Of a stretch of 64,000 nucleotides of DNA, positions 36,595-44,508 are shown piece by piece. The notes below the pieces were generated by a model. It saw only the letters and a list, made by a program, of their open reading frames with translations. It made no database searches and had not been told where the DNA came from. Each line of letters opens with the position of its first letter. The stretch's first letter is position 1. Position numbers and translations under genes: made by a program. Source of the stretch: Pontimicrobium sp. SW4 (GTDB lineage: Bacteria > Bacteroidota > Bacteroidia > Flavobacteriales > Flavobacteriaceae); assembly GCF_039954625.1 (NCBI RefSeq), contig NZ_CP157199.1:2170001-2234000 (forward strand), written 5' to 3'.

Positions 36595-37449
36595 ATGTTA
36601 GCTCTAATAAGACCAAAAAGACCTTGGGGTTTTCAAACCAAAGCTAAAGAGGAATTAAAAAAAGTTGAGAATCAACTAGCTTCAGATCCTAAAAAAATTG
36701 ACTTTAATGACAGTTTTTGGGGAAAATATAAGCCCTTTTTTAATGAAAGTCAATATCGCAAATGTGGCTATTGTGAGTCGTATATGAATGATTATGGTGA
36801 TGTTGAACATTATCGTCCAAAGTCTGTAATTCAAGAAATTAAATCCGAAGGTGAAGAACAGGAAGATGCACAAAACGTACGTCAAAGGCGCTTTAAAAAT
36901 GCCTGTAAAAGAGGGTATTGGTGGTTAGCCTATCATTGGGATAATTATCTACTTTCATGTAAGTTATGCAATCAACCATGGAAAAGAGCCTTATTTCCTA
37001 TTTCAAATGAAAGACCAAAAAATACAGGTCCAGACTTAACAGATTACCCATTTAGATCGCCTAAAAAAAGTGATAACGAAACACCTCTCCTTCTAAATCC
37101 GTTTGATCATACAGATTTTTCCAAGCATTTTGAGTTTACAGATACTGGACTCATCAAACCATTTAATGGTAGTGAGGTTGGTTTAAGCACCATAATAACC
37201 TGTGGTTTACATCGTCCTAGTTTAGTGCAATTTAGAAATAGAACTGCTAAAAGCGCCTATCGTTATATGATAAAATTTGCGATTTCAGAGGCTGGTAGTG
37301 AGGATGAGATTGAAGCAGCCACAGAACTTATTGAACTAGGACATCATGAAAATAATTACGCAGGTATGGTACGCATTATTTTTGAACAAGAATCAGGTAA
37401 AAGCTGGGAAGAACTTGTGCAATTTGTTGAAAATTTTGATAATAATTAA
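36595..37449 (+). CDS. HNH nuclease, PtuB-like
   Basis: A 284-residue protein. The N-terminal HNH module has CGYCES (57-62), VEHYRPK (70-76) and LSCKLCN (120-126), with the same spacing and the same flanking YWW/LAYHWDNY and ALFP motifs as the HNH part of the fused neighbour, so the two are paralogues. The C-terminal 110 residues contain LLLNPFD, LIKPFNG and GLHRPSLVQFRNR, typical of the TIGR02646-like/PtuB group. The gene starts three bases after the ATPase stop. It probably forms the nuclease subunit of a complex with the ATPase; target unknown. Confidence 0.8.
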   Translation: MLALIRPKRPWGFQTKAKEELKKVENQLASDPKKIDFNDSFWGKYKPFFNESQYRKCGYCESYMNDYGDVEHYRPKSVIQEIKSEGEEQEDAQNVRQRRFKNACKRGYWWLAYHWDNYLLSCKLCNQPWKRALFPISNERPKNTGPDLTDYPFRSPKKSDNETPLLLNPFDHTDFSKHFEFTDTGLIKPFNGSEVGLSTIITCGLHRPSLVQFRNRTAKSAYRYMIKFAISEAGSEDEIEAATELIELGHHENNYAGMVRIIFEQESGKSWEELVQFVENFDNN

Positions 37450-37513
37450 GATGATAAACTATTTGGAGTATAAGACATTTAAATTATTGCCTTTGTAAGA
37501 AAAAACCACTAAC

Positions 37514-37801
37514 TTCGTTTAACGTCTGATATAAAACATTAAAACGTTGCATATCAGGAATTACAATGGTATGTAATTGCCTGCGGCACGTAGAATCGCG
37601 TTTTGCAAACGCTTCCTTTCTACTAATTACATACCATCGTCCACTGTTAATTGCACCTCGCCAAATTAATTGTATATTTATTCGAGTCTACGAGAACTCC
37701 TCACGAAACTACACACATCAGCGTGTATAGCGAATGAGGCGCATTTATGGCTCTCCGTGAGGCGCGCCTCACTACGCCATACACAGTGGACGTTAAACGA
37801 A
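37514..37801. repeat. Highly structured, attC-like or MITE-like element after the operon
   Basis: The 288-base segment is bounded by a perfect 13-bp inverted repeat, TTCGTTTAACGTC (37514-37526) / GACGTTAAACGAA (37789-37801). These contain GTTTAAC and GTTAAAC, which fit the RYYYAAC...GTTRRRY boundaries of integron attC sites. Inside are nested inverted repeats: CTGATAT/ATATCAG (37526-37557), ATGGTATGTAATT / AATTACATACCAT (37566-37578, 37625-37637), GTAGAA/TTCTAC, GCGTTTtgcAAACGC (37598-37612), CGTCCACTGT/ACAGTGGACG (37638-37647, 37783-37792), CCTCACG/CGTGAGG and GTGAGGCGCGCCTCAC (37757-37772). By my count about 45% GC in 37561-37800, above the surroundings. No plausible protein-coding frame. 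Confidence 0.6.
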
Positions 37802-37811
37802 CCTCAAAATA

Positions 37812-38717
37812 TTATAGCAAATCCTCCAACGCAGGTTGTAAATGGTGATATTTAAATTGAAAGCCAAAATTTTCAACTTTTTGTGAGCTCACTCGTTGGC
37901 TCTCTAATACCACTGCACTCATTTCTCCTAATAATAGTTTTAGTATAAAGCTTGGAACTTTAGGTAATAGTATTGGTCTATTTATAGTCTTTCCAATAGT
38001 TTTTACCATTTCGCGTTGCTGTACAGGGTTTGGAGCCACACCATTAAACACACCTTCTAGTTTGTTAGCAATAACATATAAAAATAGTTGAGCAAGGTCT
38101 TCAATATGAATCCATGATTGCCATTGGTTACCTTTTCCTAAAGCGGTTCCAACAAAGTTTTTAATAGGTGTGACTAATTTAGGTAATGCACCACCATTTT
38201 TAGACAAAACGATTCCAATTCTAATTAAAGAAACATCAATATTTAGTTGTTTAAATTGTAGCGCAGCAGTTTCCCATTGCATTGAAACCTCTGCTAAAAA
38301 GCCTGTTCCAAATTCATTATAAGCTTCTTCGTAGTAGTTGGTATTAGAGTCTGGATACACACCAATAGCACTTGCAGATACCAATTGAGCAATAGGAATA
38401 TTATGTTCTTGAATGGTTTTATACAATAGGTTTAGCGATTGTAAACGACTATCTAAAATCTCTTTTTTGTAAGCTGCTGTCCAACGTTGTGCAATAGATG
38501 CTCCAGCAAGGTTTATAACAACCTCAACATCTTCAAAACAAGCTACATCTATCTCATTAGCCTCAGGATTCCAATAAAACCCTTTATAATTAGGCTCATT
38601 TTTAAGCTTATCTTTACTTGTTGATAGATAGCTAACTGCAATATTTTTTACATGGCATTGCTTGACAATTTCTTGTCCAACCAACCCCGTTGCTCCTGTA
38701 ATTAGAATCCGCTTCAT
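37812..38717 (-). CDS. TIGR01777-type SDR epimerase (YfcH-like)
   Basis: A 301-residue extended-SDR protein. N-terminal Rossmann motif GATGLVGQEI, then the family-specific GFYWNPEANEID, VINLAGASIAQRWT and LVSASAIGVYP. Lys follows in the usual place after the Ser/Tyr region. The C-terminal DUF1731 part is visible in FNGVAPNPVQQREMVKTIG. YfcH-like proteins are nucleotide-binding; their reaction is unsettled. The gene converges on the accessory operon and its 3' end lies 11 bases from the structured element. Confidence 0.88.
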   Translation of the reverse strand: MKRILITGATGLVGQEIVKQCHVKNIAVSYLSTSKDKLKNEPNYKGFYWNPEANEIDVACFEDVEVVINLAGASIAQRWTAAYKKEILDSRLQSLNLLYKTIQEHNIPIAQLVSASAIGVYPDSNTNYYEEAYNEFGTGFLAEVSMQWETAALQFKQLNIDVSLIRIGIVLSKNGGALPKLVTPIKNFVGTALGKGNQWQSWIHIEDLAQLFLYVIANKLEGVFNGVAPNPVQQREMVKTIGKTINRPILLPKVPSFILKLLLGEMSAVVLESQRVSSQKVENFGFQFKYHHLQPALEDLL

Positions 38718-38797
38718 AGTACAAATTTAAGCATTAACAGGCGCATCAAGATTGTAATTAAGTTAGGTTTAACAGTCTCTATGAGACATTTAGCAAT

Positions 38798-39469
38798 TTA
38801 TTTGGTTGCTCTTAACATGTGACGCTTTCCAGGAGGTCCTTGAAGGCGTTCAACAGTAAAACCAAGTGACTTCATAGCTCTTTTTGCAGTACCAATAGCA
38901 GCATAGGTAACCAATACGCCTTTAGTTTTTATGGCATTGTACATTAATTTAAAAATATCTTTTGTCCAAAGTTCAGGTTGTACACGAGCACCAAAAGCAT
39001 CAAAATAAATAACGTCGAATTGAGCAAGATCTTTAATATCCGAAAAGAACTGTTTTCGTTTAGTTAACTGAAAAGAATTATTTATAGTGTTTACTATTTC
39101 CCATTTGGTTGAATGGAGTTTATCGAACAAATTCTTTCGATTTCCATCCAATTGTTGCGGATAATTTAATTGCGAAATTTCAGTATCAGAAACAGGATAT
39201 GCTTCAACACCAACGTAATTAATATGTATGTTTAACCGTTCTGCTTCTAAAGCAGTAAGAAACGCATTAAGTCCTGTTCCAAAACCAATCTCTAAAATAG
39301 AAATATTAGTTGCTTTAGGGTGCAAATGATAAAAATGAAGCAAACCACTTTTAATAAAAACGTGTTTTGCTTCATTTATAGCACCATGTTTAGAATGGTA
39401 TTGTTCATCCCAACCTTCAATCTGAATGGTTTTAGAGCCATCTCCAGTTGTGATTATTTTACGTTCCAA
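38798..39469 (-). CDS. mnmD: tRNA 5-aminomethyl-2-thiouridine methyltransferase, MnmD-type
   Basis: A 223-residue SAM-dependent enzyme equivalent to the methyltransferase half of MnmC. It converts nm5s2U to mnm5s2U at the wobble position of certain tRNAs. Motifs: GWDEQYHSKHGAINEAKHVF at the start, SAM motif ILEIGFGTGLNAF (about 68-80), an acidic loop GVEAYPVS and FDVIYFDAFGARVQPELW. No FAD-dependent oxidase half is fused, as in other single-domain MnmD proteins. It forms an operon with the two lipoproteins that precede it, separated by one or two bases. Confidence 0.9.
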   Translation of the reverse strand: MERKIITTGDGSKTIQIEGWDEQYHSKHGAINEAKHVFIKSGLLHFYHLHPKATNISILEIGFGTGLNAFLTALEAERLNIHINYVGVEAYPVSDTEISQLNYPQQLDGNRKNLFDKLHSTKWEIVNTINNSFQLTKRKQFFSDIKDLAQFDVIYFDAFGARVQPELWTKDIFKLMYNAIKTKGVLVTYAAIGTAKRAMKSLGFTVERLQGPPGKRHMLRATK

Positions 39470-39470
39470 T

Positions 39471-39896
39471 TTACTTTATTAATAACTTCTTAATTCTTGG
39501 TATTGGCCCTATACACTTTACTTGGTGACAAGAAATACAAGCATTAATAGCGTTATTATAACTCGTTGTTAAATCTTCTTTAGGAGCTTCAAAAACAGCT
39601 TTTTGAGCTTCTAAAAAAAGTTTAGAAAACGATTCGAAATTTGAATCTCTATCACTAGGGCTTGTTAATACTGCAGAATGAATATTGGTAAACTTTTCTG
39701 GGAAACTATTATCGAAACTACCATCAATAATTTGTTGTTTGATGCTTTCATTATAGGCATACATCTCGTTCATGAGTTGCGCCATTTCAGACGTTTCAAC
39801 CATTACCAATTCTTTCTTTTTTTCTGGTTCTTCAGAAGTGTTTTTACATCCAAAAACTACTAAAACAAAAAGGTAAATTAGGTTTTTAAAACGCAT
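39471..39896 (-). CDS. Small lipoprotein with CxxCH heme-binding motif
   Basis: A 141-residue predicted lipoprotein (lipobox region VLVVFGC). It is helical, with a single CISCH heme c motif near the C-terminus (NACISCHQVKC), resembling a small class II cytochrome c. The preceding four helices (AQLMNEMYAYNESIKQQI, FSKLFLEAQKAVFEAP) support a cytochrome c'-like bundle. An extra Cys follows in QVKCIGP. It starts two bases after DUF4920 and ends one base before mnmD. It might carry electrons in the periplasm; partner unknown. Confidence 0.65.
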   Translation of the reverse strand: MRFKNLIYLFVLVVFGCKNTSEEPEKKKELVMVETSEMAQLMNEMYAYNESIKQQIIDGSFDNSFPEKFTNIHSAVLTSPSDRDSNFESFSKLFLEAQKAVFEAPKEDLTTSYNNAINACISCHQVKCIGPIPRIKKLLIK

Positions 39897-39898
39897 AT

Positions 39899-40396
39899 CT
39901 ATTGCTTCAATAAAACACCATCTGCTTCGAAAGCCATAGTTCTTTCTGACTCAGTAATAGCTTCTATTTCTTCTTTGCTTTTTCCTGCATCTTCAGCATA
40001 ATGACGTAAATCCTCAACAGAGGTTTCAGTTATAAAAGCTTTACCGTTAATAATAACATCGCCTTCAGCATTTAAAGGCATAAAGAAACCATAATCTTTA
40101 AAAGTCACTCTAATTTCTTCGTCATTACCAAGATCTAACTTCATCCAACACCCTTTTTTAGAACACACTTCGTTAATAGACGCAGCTACTTTAGCTTGAA
40201 TTGTGTCACCAACTTTTAGTGTCTTATACTTTTCAGCCATTTGTTGAATAGTTAAAGCATTATCTGCTTTTATTTCATCACCAAAAGACGCATAAGCAAT
40301 CTCTTGGGTCTCTGTAGTCATGGTTTCTGAAGATTTCTCATTTTTACAAGAAAACACTAAAGAAATCAACAATAATAGTGCAAAATATTTTTTCAT
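39899..40396 (-). CDS. DUF4920 lipoprotein
   Basis: A 165-residue lipoprotein (lipobox LLISLVFSC). The DUF4920 domain is recognised by EVCSKKGCWMKLDLG followed by EIRVTFKDYGFFMPLNAEG. The two Cys of the CSKKGC motif, Met in CWM and several acidic residues suggest metal (possibly copper) or heme contact; function is not established. It is the first gene of a leftward operon DUF4920 - cytochrome-like - mnmD, divergent from ilvE. Confidence 0.8.
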   Translation of the reverse strand: MKKYFALLLLISLVFSCKNEKSSETMTTETQEIAYASFGDEIKADNALTIQQMAEKYKTLKVGDTIQAKVAASINEVCSKKGCWMKLDLGNDEEIRVTFKDYGFFMPLNAEGDVIINGKAFITETSVEDLRHYAEDAGKSKEEIEAITESERTMAFEADGVLLKQ

Positions 40397-40484
40397 AATC
40401 GTAGGTTTTTTGTATAGCTTTTAAAGAATACCAAATATACTATATTTAAGTGGATTATGTGTTTTTTATAAGATTGAATTTGCT

Positions 40485-40492
40485 TAATTTTG
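40485..40492 (+). promoter_or_regulatory. -7 element for ilvE
   Basis: TAATTTTG, an exact TAnnTTTG match 19 bases before the ilvE ATG. Confidence 0.55.
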
Positions 40493-40511
40493 CGCCTTAA
40501 ACAGATAAAAA

Positions 40512-41579
40512 ATGCTAAACCAATCTAAGAATAACATAGAGGTAATTAAAGTTGAAAAATCCAAAATCAATGATGTAGATTTTGAAAATTTAAGTTTTGG
40601 TAGTGTGTTTTCAGATCACATGTTATTGTGTACTTATAAAAATGGTAGTTGGAATACGCCAAAAGTAGTACCATACCAACCACTTACTTTAGACCCTTCA
40701 ACCAAAGTATTTCATTATGGTCAAGCCATTTTTGAAGGTATGAAAGCATACAAAGATGTTAACAATGATGTCTTTTTATTTAGACCTGATGAAAACTGTA
40801 AGCGATTAAACATTTCGGCAAAACGTTTAGCTATGCCTGAATTACCTGAATCCTATTTTATGGATGGTTTAAAAACCTTATTGCAAGTTGACAAAGACTG
40901 GATACCAACGCAGGATGGAAGTTCTTTATATATTAGACCTTTTATGTTTGCCTCTGGAAAAGGGTTTCATGCGTCTCCATCGGATGAATATACCTTTATA
41001 ATTGCCTGTGCGCCTTCTGGAGCATATTTTTCAGGAAAAGTAACTGTACTAATAGAAGAGCAATATTCTCGTTCGGCAAATGGTGGTGTTGGTTATGCAA
41101 AAGCAGCTGGAAATTATGCTGGACAATTTTACCCAACACAATTAGCAGTAAAAAAAGGTTACAACCAAGTTATTTGGACAGATGACAATACACATGAGTA
41201 TATTGAAGAAGCTGGTGCCATGAACATTTTTGTGAGAATTAATGATACTTTAATTACAAGTCCAACAAGTGACCGAATTTTAGATGGTGTTACTAGAAAA
41301 AGTATTATTAAGATTGCTAAAGATGAAGGTATTGATGTTGAAGTAAGAAAAATAACTGTGAGCGAAGTTATTGAAGCAGCAAATAATGGAAGCTTAAAAG
41401 AAATGTTTGGAGCAGGAACAGCAGCTGTTATTTCTCCTATTTCTGGATTTGGCTATAAAAACAAAGACTATTCGTTGCCAGAACTTGAAAACCCTTATGC
41501 AAGTAAACTAAAAAAACGAATTACGAATATACAAACCAATAAGGCTGAAGATACATTTGGCTGGAGAGTTAAGGTTTAA
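40512..41579 (+). CDS. ilvE: Branched-chain amino acid aminotransferase
   Basis: A PLP-dependent class IV aminotransferase interconverting Leu, Ile and Val with their 2-oxo acids. The 355 residues show HYGQAIFEGMKAY, SLYIRPFMFASGK, the PLP-Lys segment GGVGYAKAAGNYAG, EYIEEAGAMNIF and GAGTAAVISPISG. Length and motifs match the bacterial BCAT group. Its stop overlaps the start of a symmetric terminator shared with the convergent MazG-like gene. The other ilv genes are not in the window. Confidence 0.95.
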   Translation: MLNQSKNNIEVIKVEKSKINDVDFENLSFGSVFSDHMLLCTYKNGSWNTPKVVPYQPLTLDPSTKVFHYGQAIFEGMKAYKDVNNDVFLFRPDENCKRLNISAKRLAMPELPESYFMDGLKTLLQVDKDWIPTQDGSSLYIRPFMFASGKGFHASPSDEYTFIIACAPSGAYFSGKVTVLIEEQYSRSANGGVGYAKAAGNYAGQFYPTQLAVKKGYNQVIWTDDNTHEYIEEAGAMNIFVRINDTLITSPTSDRILDGVTRKSIIKIAKDEGIDVEVRKITVSEVIEAANNGSLKEMFGAGTAAVISPISGFGYKNKDYSLPELENPYASKLKKRITNIQTNKAEDTFGWRVKV

Positions 41580-41610
41580 AAAAAAGAGAAGCAATTGCTT
41601 CTCTTTTTTT
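41579..41610. terminator. Bidirectional terminator between ilvE and mazG-like gene
   Basis: A perfect 32-base palindrome: AAAAAAAGAGAAGCAA followed by its complement. It overlaps the last base of the ilvE stop codon and the mazG-like stop codon, and serves both convergent genes. Confidence 0.85.
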
Positions 41611-42004
41611 ATTCACCTAATATCTCTTTAATATTTGGTTTAAAGTAATTTGGTCCTTTTAGCACTTTACCATCTTCTCTATAAATCGGTTCTCCATCCT
41701 CACCTAACTTACTCATATTGCTACGCTGAATTTCGTTAAAGACCTCTTCTATTTTATATTGCAATCCATGTTCTATAATGGTTCCACAAAGAATATAAAG
41801 CATATCACCCAAAGCATCAGCCACTTCAACTAAATCATTATCATTCGCTGCATCAAAATATTCTTCATTTTCTTCACGCATCAACTTGTAACGCAACATG
41901 TTTTTATCTTGTCCAAGATCTGCCTTTGGTGTTTCTAAATAACCAATTTTAAAAGCTTTATGAAAATCTTTTACCGCTTCAATTTTATTCTTCATATTAT
42001 TCAA
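41609..42004 (-). CDS. MazG-like nucleotide pyrophosphohydrolase
   Basis: A 131-residue all-alpha NTP pyrophosphatase. The metal-binding pattern EENEEY (ExxE, about 57-62) followed by LVEVADALGDMLYI (ExxD) is that of the MazG/dCTPase superfamily. It hydrolyses a non-canonical or surplus (d)NTP to the monophosphate; exact substrate unknown. The frame opens with MNNMKNK; the third-residue-later Met (41995) is an equally good start. It is divergent from the small membrane protein gene at 42031. Confidence 0.82.
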   Translation of the reverse strand: MNNMKNKIEAVKDFHKAFKIGYLETPKADLGQDKNMLRYKLMREENEEYFDAANDNDLVEVADALGDMLYILCGTIIEHGLQYKIEEVFNEIQRSNMSKLGEDGEPIYREDGKVLKGPNYFKPNIKEILGE

Positions 42005-42030
42005 TTAATTTCGCATAAAAATATAAAAAT

Positions 42031-42219
42031 ATGTTCAGCCAAGGACAAATCATTTTCGGAATATTATTTGCAATCGCATTTATCATCGTTCTTATTTATG
42101 CTTACCGAAAAGATATCAAAATACATAAGCGATACTTTAAAGGAAGTTCCTGGGTTTTATTAGCATTCATTGCTTTTTTATTATTCATTGTGGCTATTAA
42201 ATTTGTTTTCACTGATTGA
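42031..42219 (+). CDS. Two-helix membrane protein conserved in flavobacteria
   Basis: A 62-residue protein with two transmembrane helices (about 6-26 and 40-60) joined by the basic loop YRKDIKIHKRYFKGSS. I recognise it as a conserved hypothetical protein often placed near ilvE/mazG-like genes in Flavobacteriaceae; no function known. The loop (positive-inside rule) puts both ends outside the cytoplasm. Confidence 0.65.
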   Translation: MFSQGQIIFGILFAIAFIIVLIYAYRKDIKIHKRYFKGSSWVLLAFIAFLLFIVAIKFVFTD

Positions 42220-42256
42220 TTTGCTTTTTAGGTTATTTACATTTTTTAAAAATCAG

Positions 42257-42264
42257 TATCTTTA
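42257..42264 (+). promoter_or_regulatory. Near-consensus -7 element for the SRPBCC gene
   Basis: TATCTTTA differs from TAnnTTTG only in the last base and lies 23 bases before the ATG at 42288. Confidence 0.35.
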
Positions 42265-42287
42265 CATAAACCACTAAAGTAAGAATC

Positions 42288-43310
42288 ATGAAAACTGCAA
42301 AAGTCATCATTATCATTTTATTGATATTCATAATTGGTTCTTGCGGATACATTGCCGTTCAACCAAATTCATATGACATACAAAGGTCAAGAGTTATAAA
42401 AGCACCTGCTGAACTATTATTTAACCAAATAAACGATTTTAAAAATTGGGAAAGTTGGTCTCCTTGGGTAGAAAAAGAACCTAATTTACAAATATCTTAT
42501 CCTGAACAAACAAGTGGTGTTGGAGGTTCATATTCTTGGATTGGTGAAGATGGTCCAGGAAATATGAAAACTTTAGCAGTTAGTCCTTTCGACTCTATTT
42601 CTCAAGAAATGCAATTTGACGATTTTCCACCATCTAATGTTTATTGGAAATTTGATAAAGTAGATGAAGGCACAAAAGTGACCTGGGGAATGAAAGCAGA
42701 CGAGGTTCCTTTTTTATTAAAATTCTTTGCAGCTATAAGTGGTGGCATGGACAAAATGGTTGGTCCAGATTACGAACGTGGCTTAGAAAAATTGGATAGC
42801 TTAATAATAGATAGTATGAGCAAATTTGAAGTTACTATTCAAGGTATAAAAGAATATGGAGGAGGGTTTTATCTATATAAAACCACCAATGCTACTAATG
42901 AGAATATTAGTGCTATTATGGGAGAACAATATGGTAGTATTCATATGTTTATGGCTAAAAAAGATATACAAATGAATGGTATGCCACTAACTGTTTACCA
43001 AGACATGAATATGGATGACGGAACAGTTATTATGAGTAATGGTATTCCTGTAAGTGAAAAAATAACTATTACTGATGATAGTAGTGGTGTACTTTGTGGT
43101 TACATTCCTAAAACCAAAGTAGTTAAAACTACTTTAAAAGGAAATTATACGAATTTATCAAAAGCTTGGGAAGAAACGATGAAATATCTTACTGACAATA
43201 ACATAGAACAATCTAATATTAAGCCTTTTGAAATATACACTAATGATCCAGGTAATTTTCCCAATCCTGCAGATTGGATAACCGAAATTTATATTCCTAT
43301 TAAAGAATAG
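42288..43310 (+). CDS. SRPBCC (polyketide cyclase-like) + GyrI-like protein
   Basis: A 340-residue protein. An N-terminal hydrophobic segment (6-22, ending IIGSCGYI) could be a membrane anchor or a lipoprotein signal. Residues about 30-175 have the SRPBCC/START fold (RVIKAPAELLFNQINDFKNWESWSPW, GVGGSYSWIG). The C-terminal half (about 180-340) resembles GyrI-like small-molecule-binding domains (YTNDPGNFPNPADWITEIYIPI). Such proteins usually bind hydrophobic ligands. It directly abuts crcB, so they are cotranscribed. Confidence 0.78.
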   Translation: MKTAKVIIIILLIFIIGSCGYIAVQPNSYDIQRSRVIKAPAELLFNQINDFKNWESWSPWVEKEPNLQISYPEQTSGVGGSYSWIGEDGPGNMKTLAVSPFDSISQEMQFDDFPPSNVYWKFDKVDEGTKVTWGMKADEVPFLLKFFAAISGGMDKMVGPDYERGLEKLDSLIIDSMSKFEVTIQGIKEYGGGFYLYKTTNATNENISAIMGEQYGSIHMFMAKKDIQMNGMPLTVYQDMNMDDGTVIMSNGIPVSEKITITDDSSGVLCGYIPKTKVVKTTLKGNYTNLSKAWEETMKYLTDNNIEQSNIKPFEIYTNDPGNFPNPADWITEIYIPIKE

Positions 43311-43682
43311 ATGAAACAACTTTTACTCGTATTTATTGGTGGTGGATTTGGAAGTTCACTACGTTATCTTTTAGGAAAGTACTTAAATCCAACAGATACT
43401 GGAATACCTTGGGGAACTTTCACAGCAAACATTTTAGGAAGTTTACTCATTGGAATTATTCTTGGATTAGCTGCTAAAAATGATGCTTTATCATCAAATC
43501 AAACACTACTTCTAGCCACTGGCTTTTGTGGTGGTTTTACCACATTTTCAACCTTTGCTTATGAGAATCATGTGTTTTTAAAAGCAGGTGATTTTACTAG
43601 TTTTGCTTTTTATACTATTGGCAGTTTTGTAGTTGGTTTTCTAGCTGTATTTTTAGGACTATTTCTAGTAAAAAGCTTTTAG
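43311..43682 (+). CDS. crcB: Fluoride exporter CrcB/Fluc
   Basis: A 123-residue four-helix membrane protein that works as a dimer to expel fluoride. Typical motifs: GGGFGSSLRYLLG at the N-terminus, WGTFTANILGSLLIG in helix 2 and GFCGGFTTFSTFAYE in helix 3. It starts on the base after the SRPBCC stop. No fluoride riboswitch is visible in front of the operon. Its stop overlaps the convergent DUF1684 gene by four bases. Confidence 0.93.
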   Translation: MKQLLLVFIGGGFGSSLRYLLGKYLNPTDTGIPWGTFTANILGSLLIGIILGLAAKNDALSSNQTLLLATGFCGGFTTFSTFAYENHVFLKAGDFTSFAFYTIGSFVVGFLAVFLGLFLVKSF

Positions 43683-44281
43683 TCTTTCTTATAATTTTTC
43701 ACTCCAGCTTCAATTTTTATTGGCAAATAATTGACTCGTGGCACTATTGGACAAGAATACTTTTCATTATAAACACAATAAGGGTTATATGCCGAATTAA
43801 AATCGATTTCCATACTATCGCCTTCAGGAATTCTTAAATCAATATAACGTCCTCCTCCATAAGTACTTTCTCCATTAGTAGCATCTAAAAAAGGTAGAAA
43901 TAGATAATCTTCATAACCTTCAGTTTGCATGTTTTCTTCACCTTGATAGACATTCAAATTATACACTTCATTATTAATATTGAAAGTAAGCACACCATAA
44001 ATGCGCTCTTTCGACACGCGGTCTGTGGTAGTTTTCATATTAAAAAATTCGGTGTCAGGTGTTCTTTTCAAATCTGCTATAACTAAAAGTGTTGAATCGT
44101 ACTTAAAAAAATCTAAACTCTCAAAATTTTCTCTGTCCCTATCCTTTAATGGCGATGTTGAAGCATCTTTAAACAATGCATTTTGCTCTTTTTGAAACTC
44201 GGTTTCTCCAAGTATAGGTTTCTTTTGTTGAGAACAACCAATTGTTACTATTATTAAAAACAACCAACTAATTTTTTTCAT
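43679..44281 (-). CDS. DUF1684 lipoprotein
   Basis: A 200-residue lipoprotein (MKKISWLFLIIVTIGC, lipid at Cys 16). The DUF1684 pattern is visible: FQKEQNALFKDASTSPLKDRDRE, LFLPFLDATNGESTYGGGRYID and FNSAYNPYCVYNEKYSCPIVP. Function unknown. The frame extends upstream to 44350, but the ATG at 44281 gives a clean lipoprotein signal and is preferred. Confidence 0.85.
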   Translation of the reverse strand: MKKISWLFLIIVTIGCSQQKKPILGETEFQKEQNALFKDASTSPLKDRDRENFESLDFFKYDSTLLVIADLKRTPDTEFFNMKTTTDRVSKERIYGVLTFNINNEVYNLNVYQGEENMQTEGYEDYLFLPFLDATNGESTYGGGRYIDLRIPEGDSMEIDFNSAYNPYCVYNEKYSCPIVPRVNYLPIKIEAGVKNYKKD

Positions 44282-44385
44282 GAGTAATTTTTCTACTGTA
44301 AAAATACAACTTAAGAATATTTTACATAGTTTTGAATAACTAAAAAACAAAAATGAGAATCATCGTAAATATTTGTATTCAAAAA

Positions 44386-44485
44386 ACCACTTATAAACTT
44401 AGTGGTCGGACGTTATATATATTACGATGATATAAATATAAGATATTACAATATATAAAAGTCCGACTTCACAGTCGGACTTTTT
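44386..44485 (+). promoter_or_regulatory. Leader with terminator and alternative pairing before the MFS gene
   Basis: A strong terminator, AAAAGTCCGACT / AGTCGGACTTTT (44457-44468, 44473-44484) with a T run, ends 23 bases before the MFS ATG. Its left arm GTCCGAC (44461-44467) can instead pair with GTCGGAC (44405-44411), upstream of it. A further hairpin ACCACT/AGTGGT (44386-44391, 44401-44406) overlaps that upstream arm. This is the layout of a transcriptional attenuator; no ligand class is recognised. Confidence 0.5.
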
Positions 44486-44508
44486 ACTTTTATATACCAA
44501 TCAAAATT

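Noticed and set aside
37514..37801. Retron msr-msd RNA
   Set aside because: Attractive because the ATPase/HNH pair is a retron-Ec78 effector type, but no reverse transcriptase gene is present in or near the operon.
37670..37855. 61-residue ORF in the structured element
   Set aside because: It runs through nested inverted repeats and into the 3' end of the convergent SDR gene, with no recognisable protein features.
42220..42287. Fluoride riboswitch in front of the operon containing crcB
   Set aside because: None of the conserved fluoride-riboswitch sequence blocks are visible in the short gap upstream of the SRPBCC gene.
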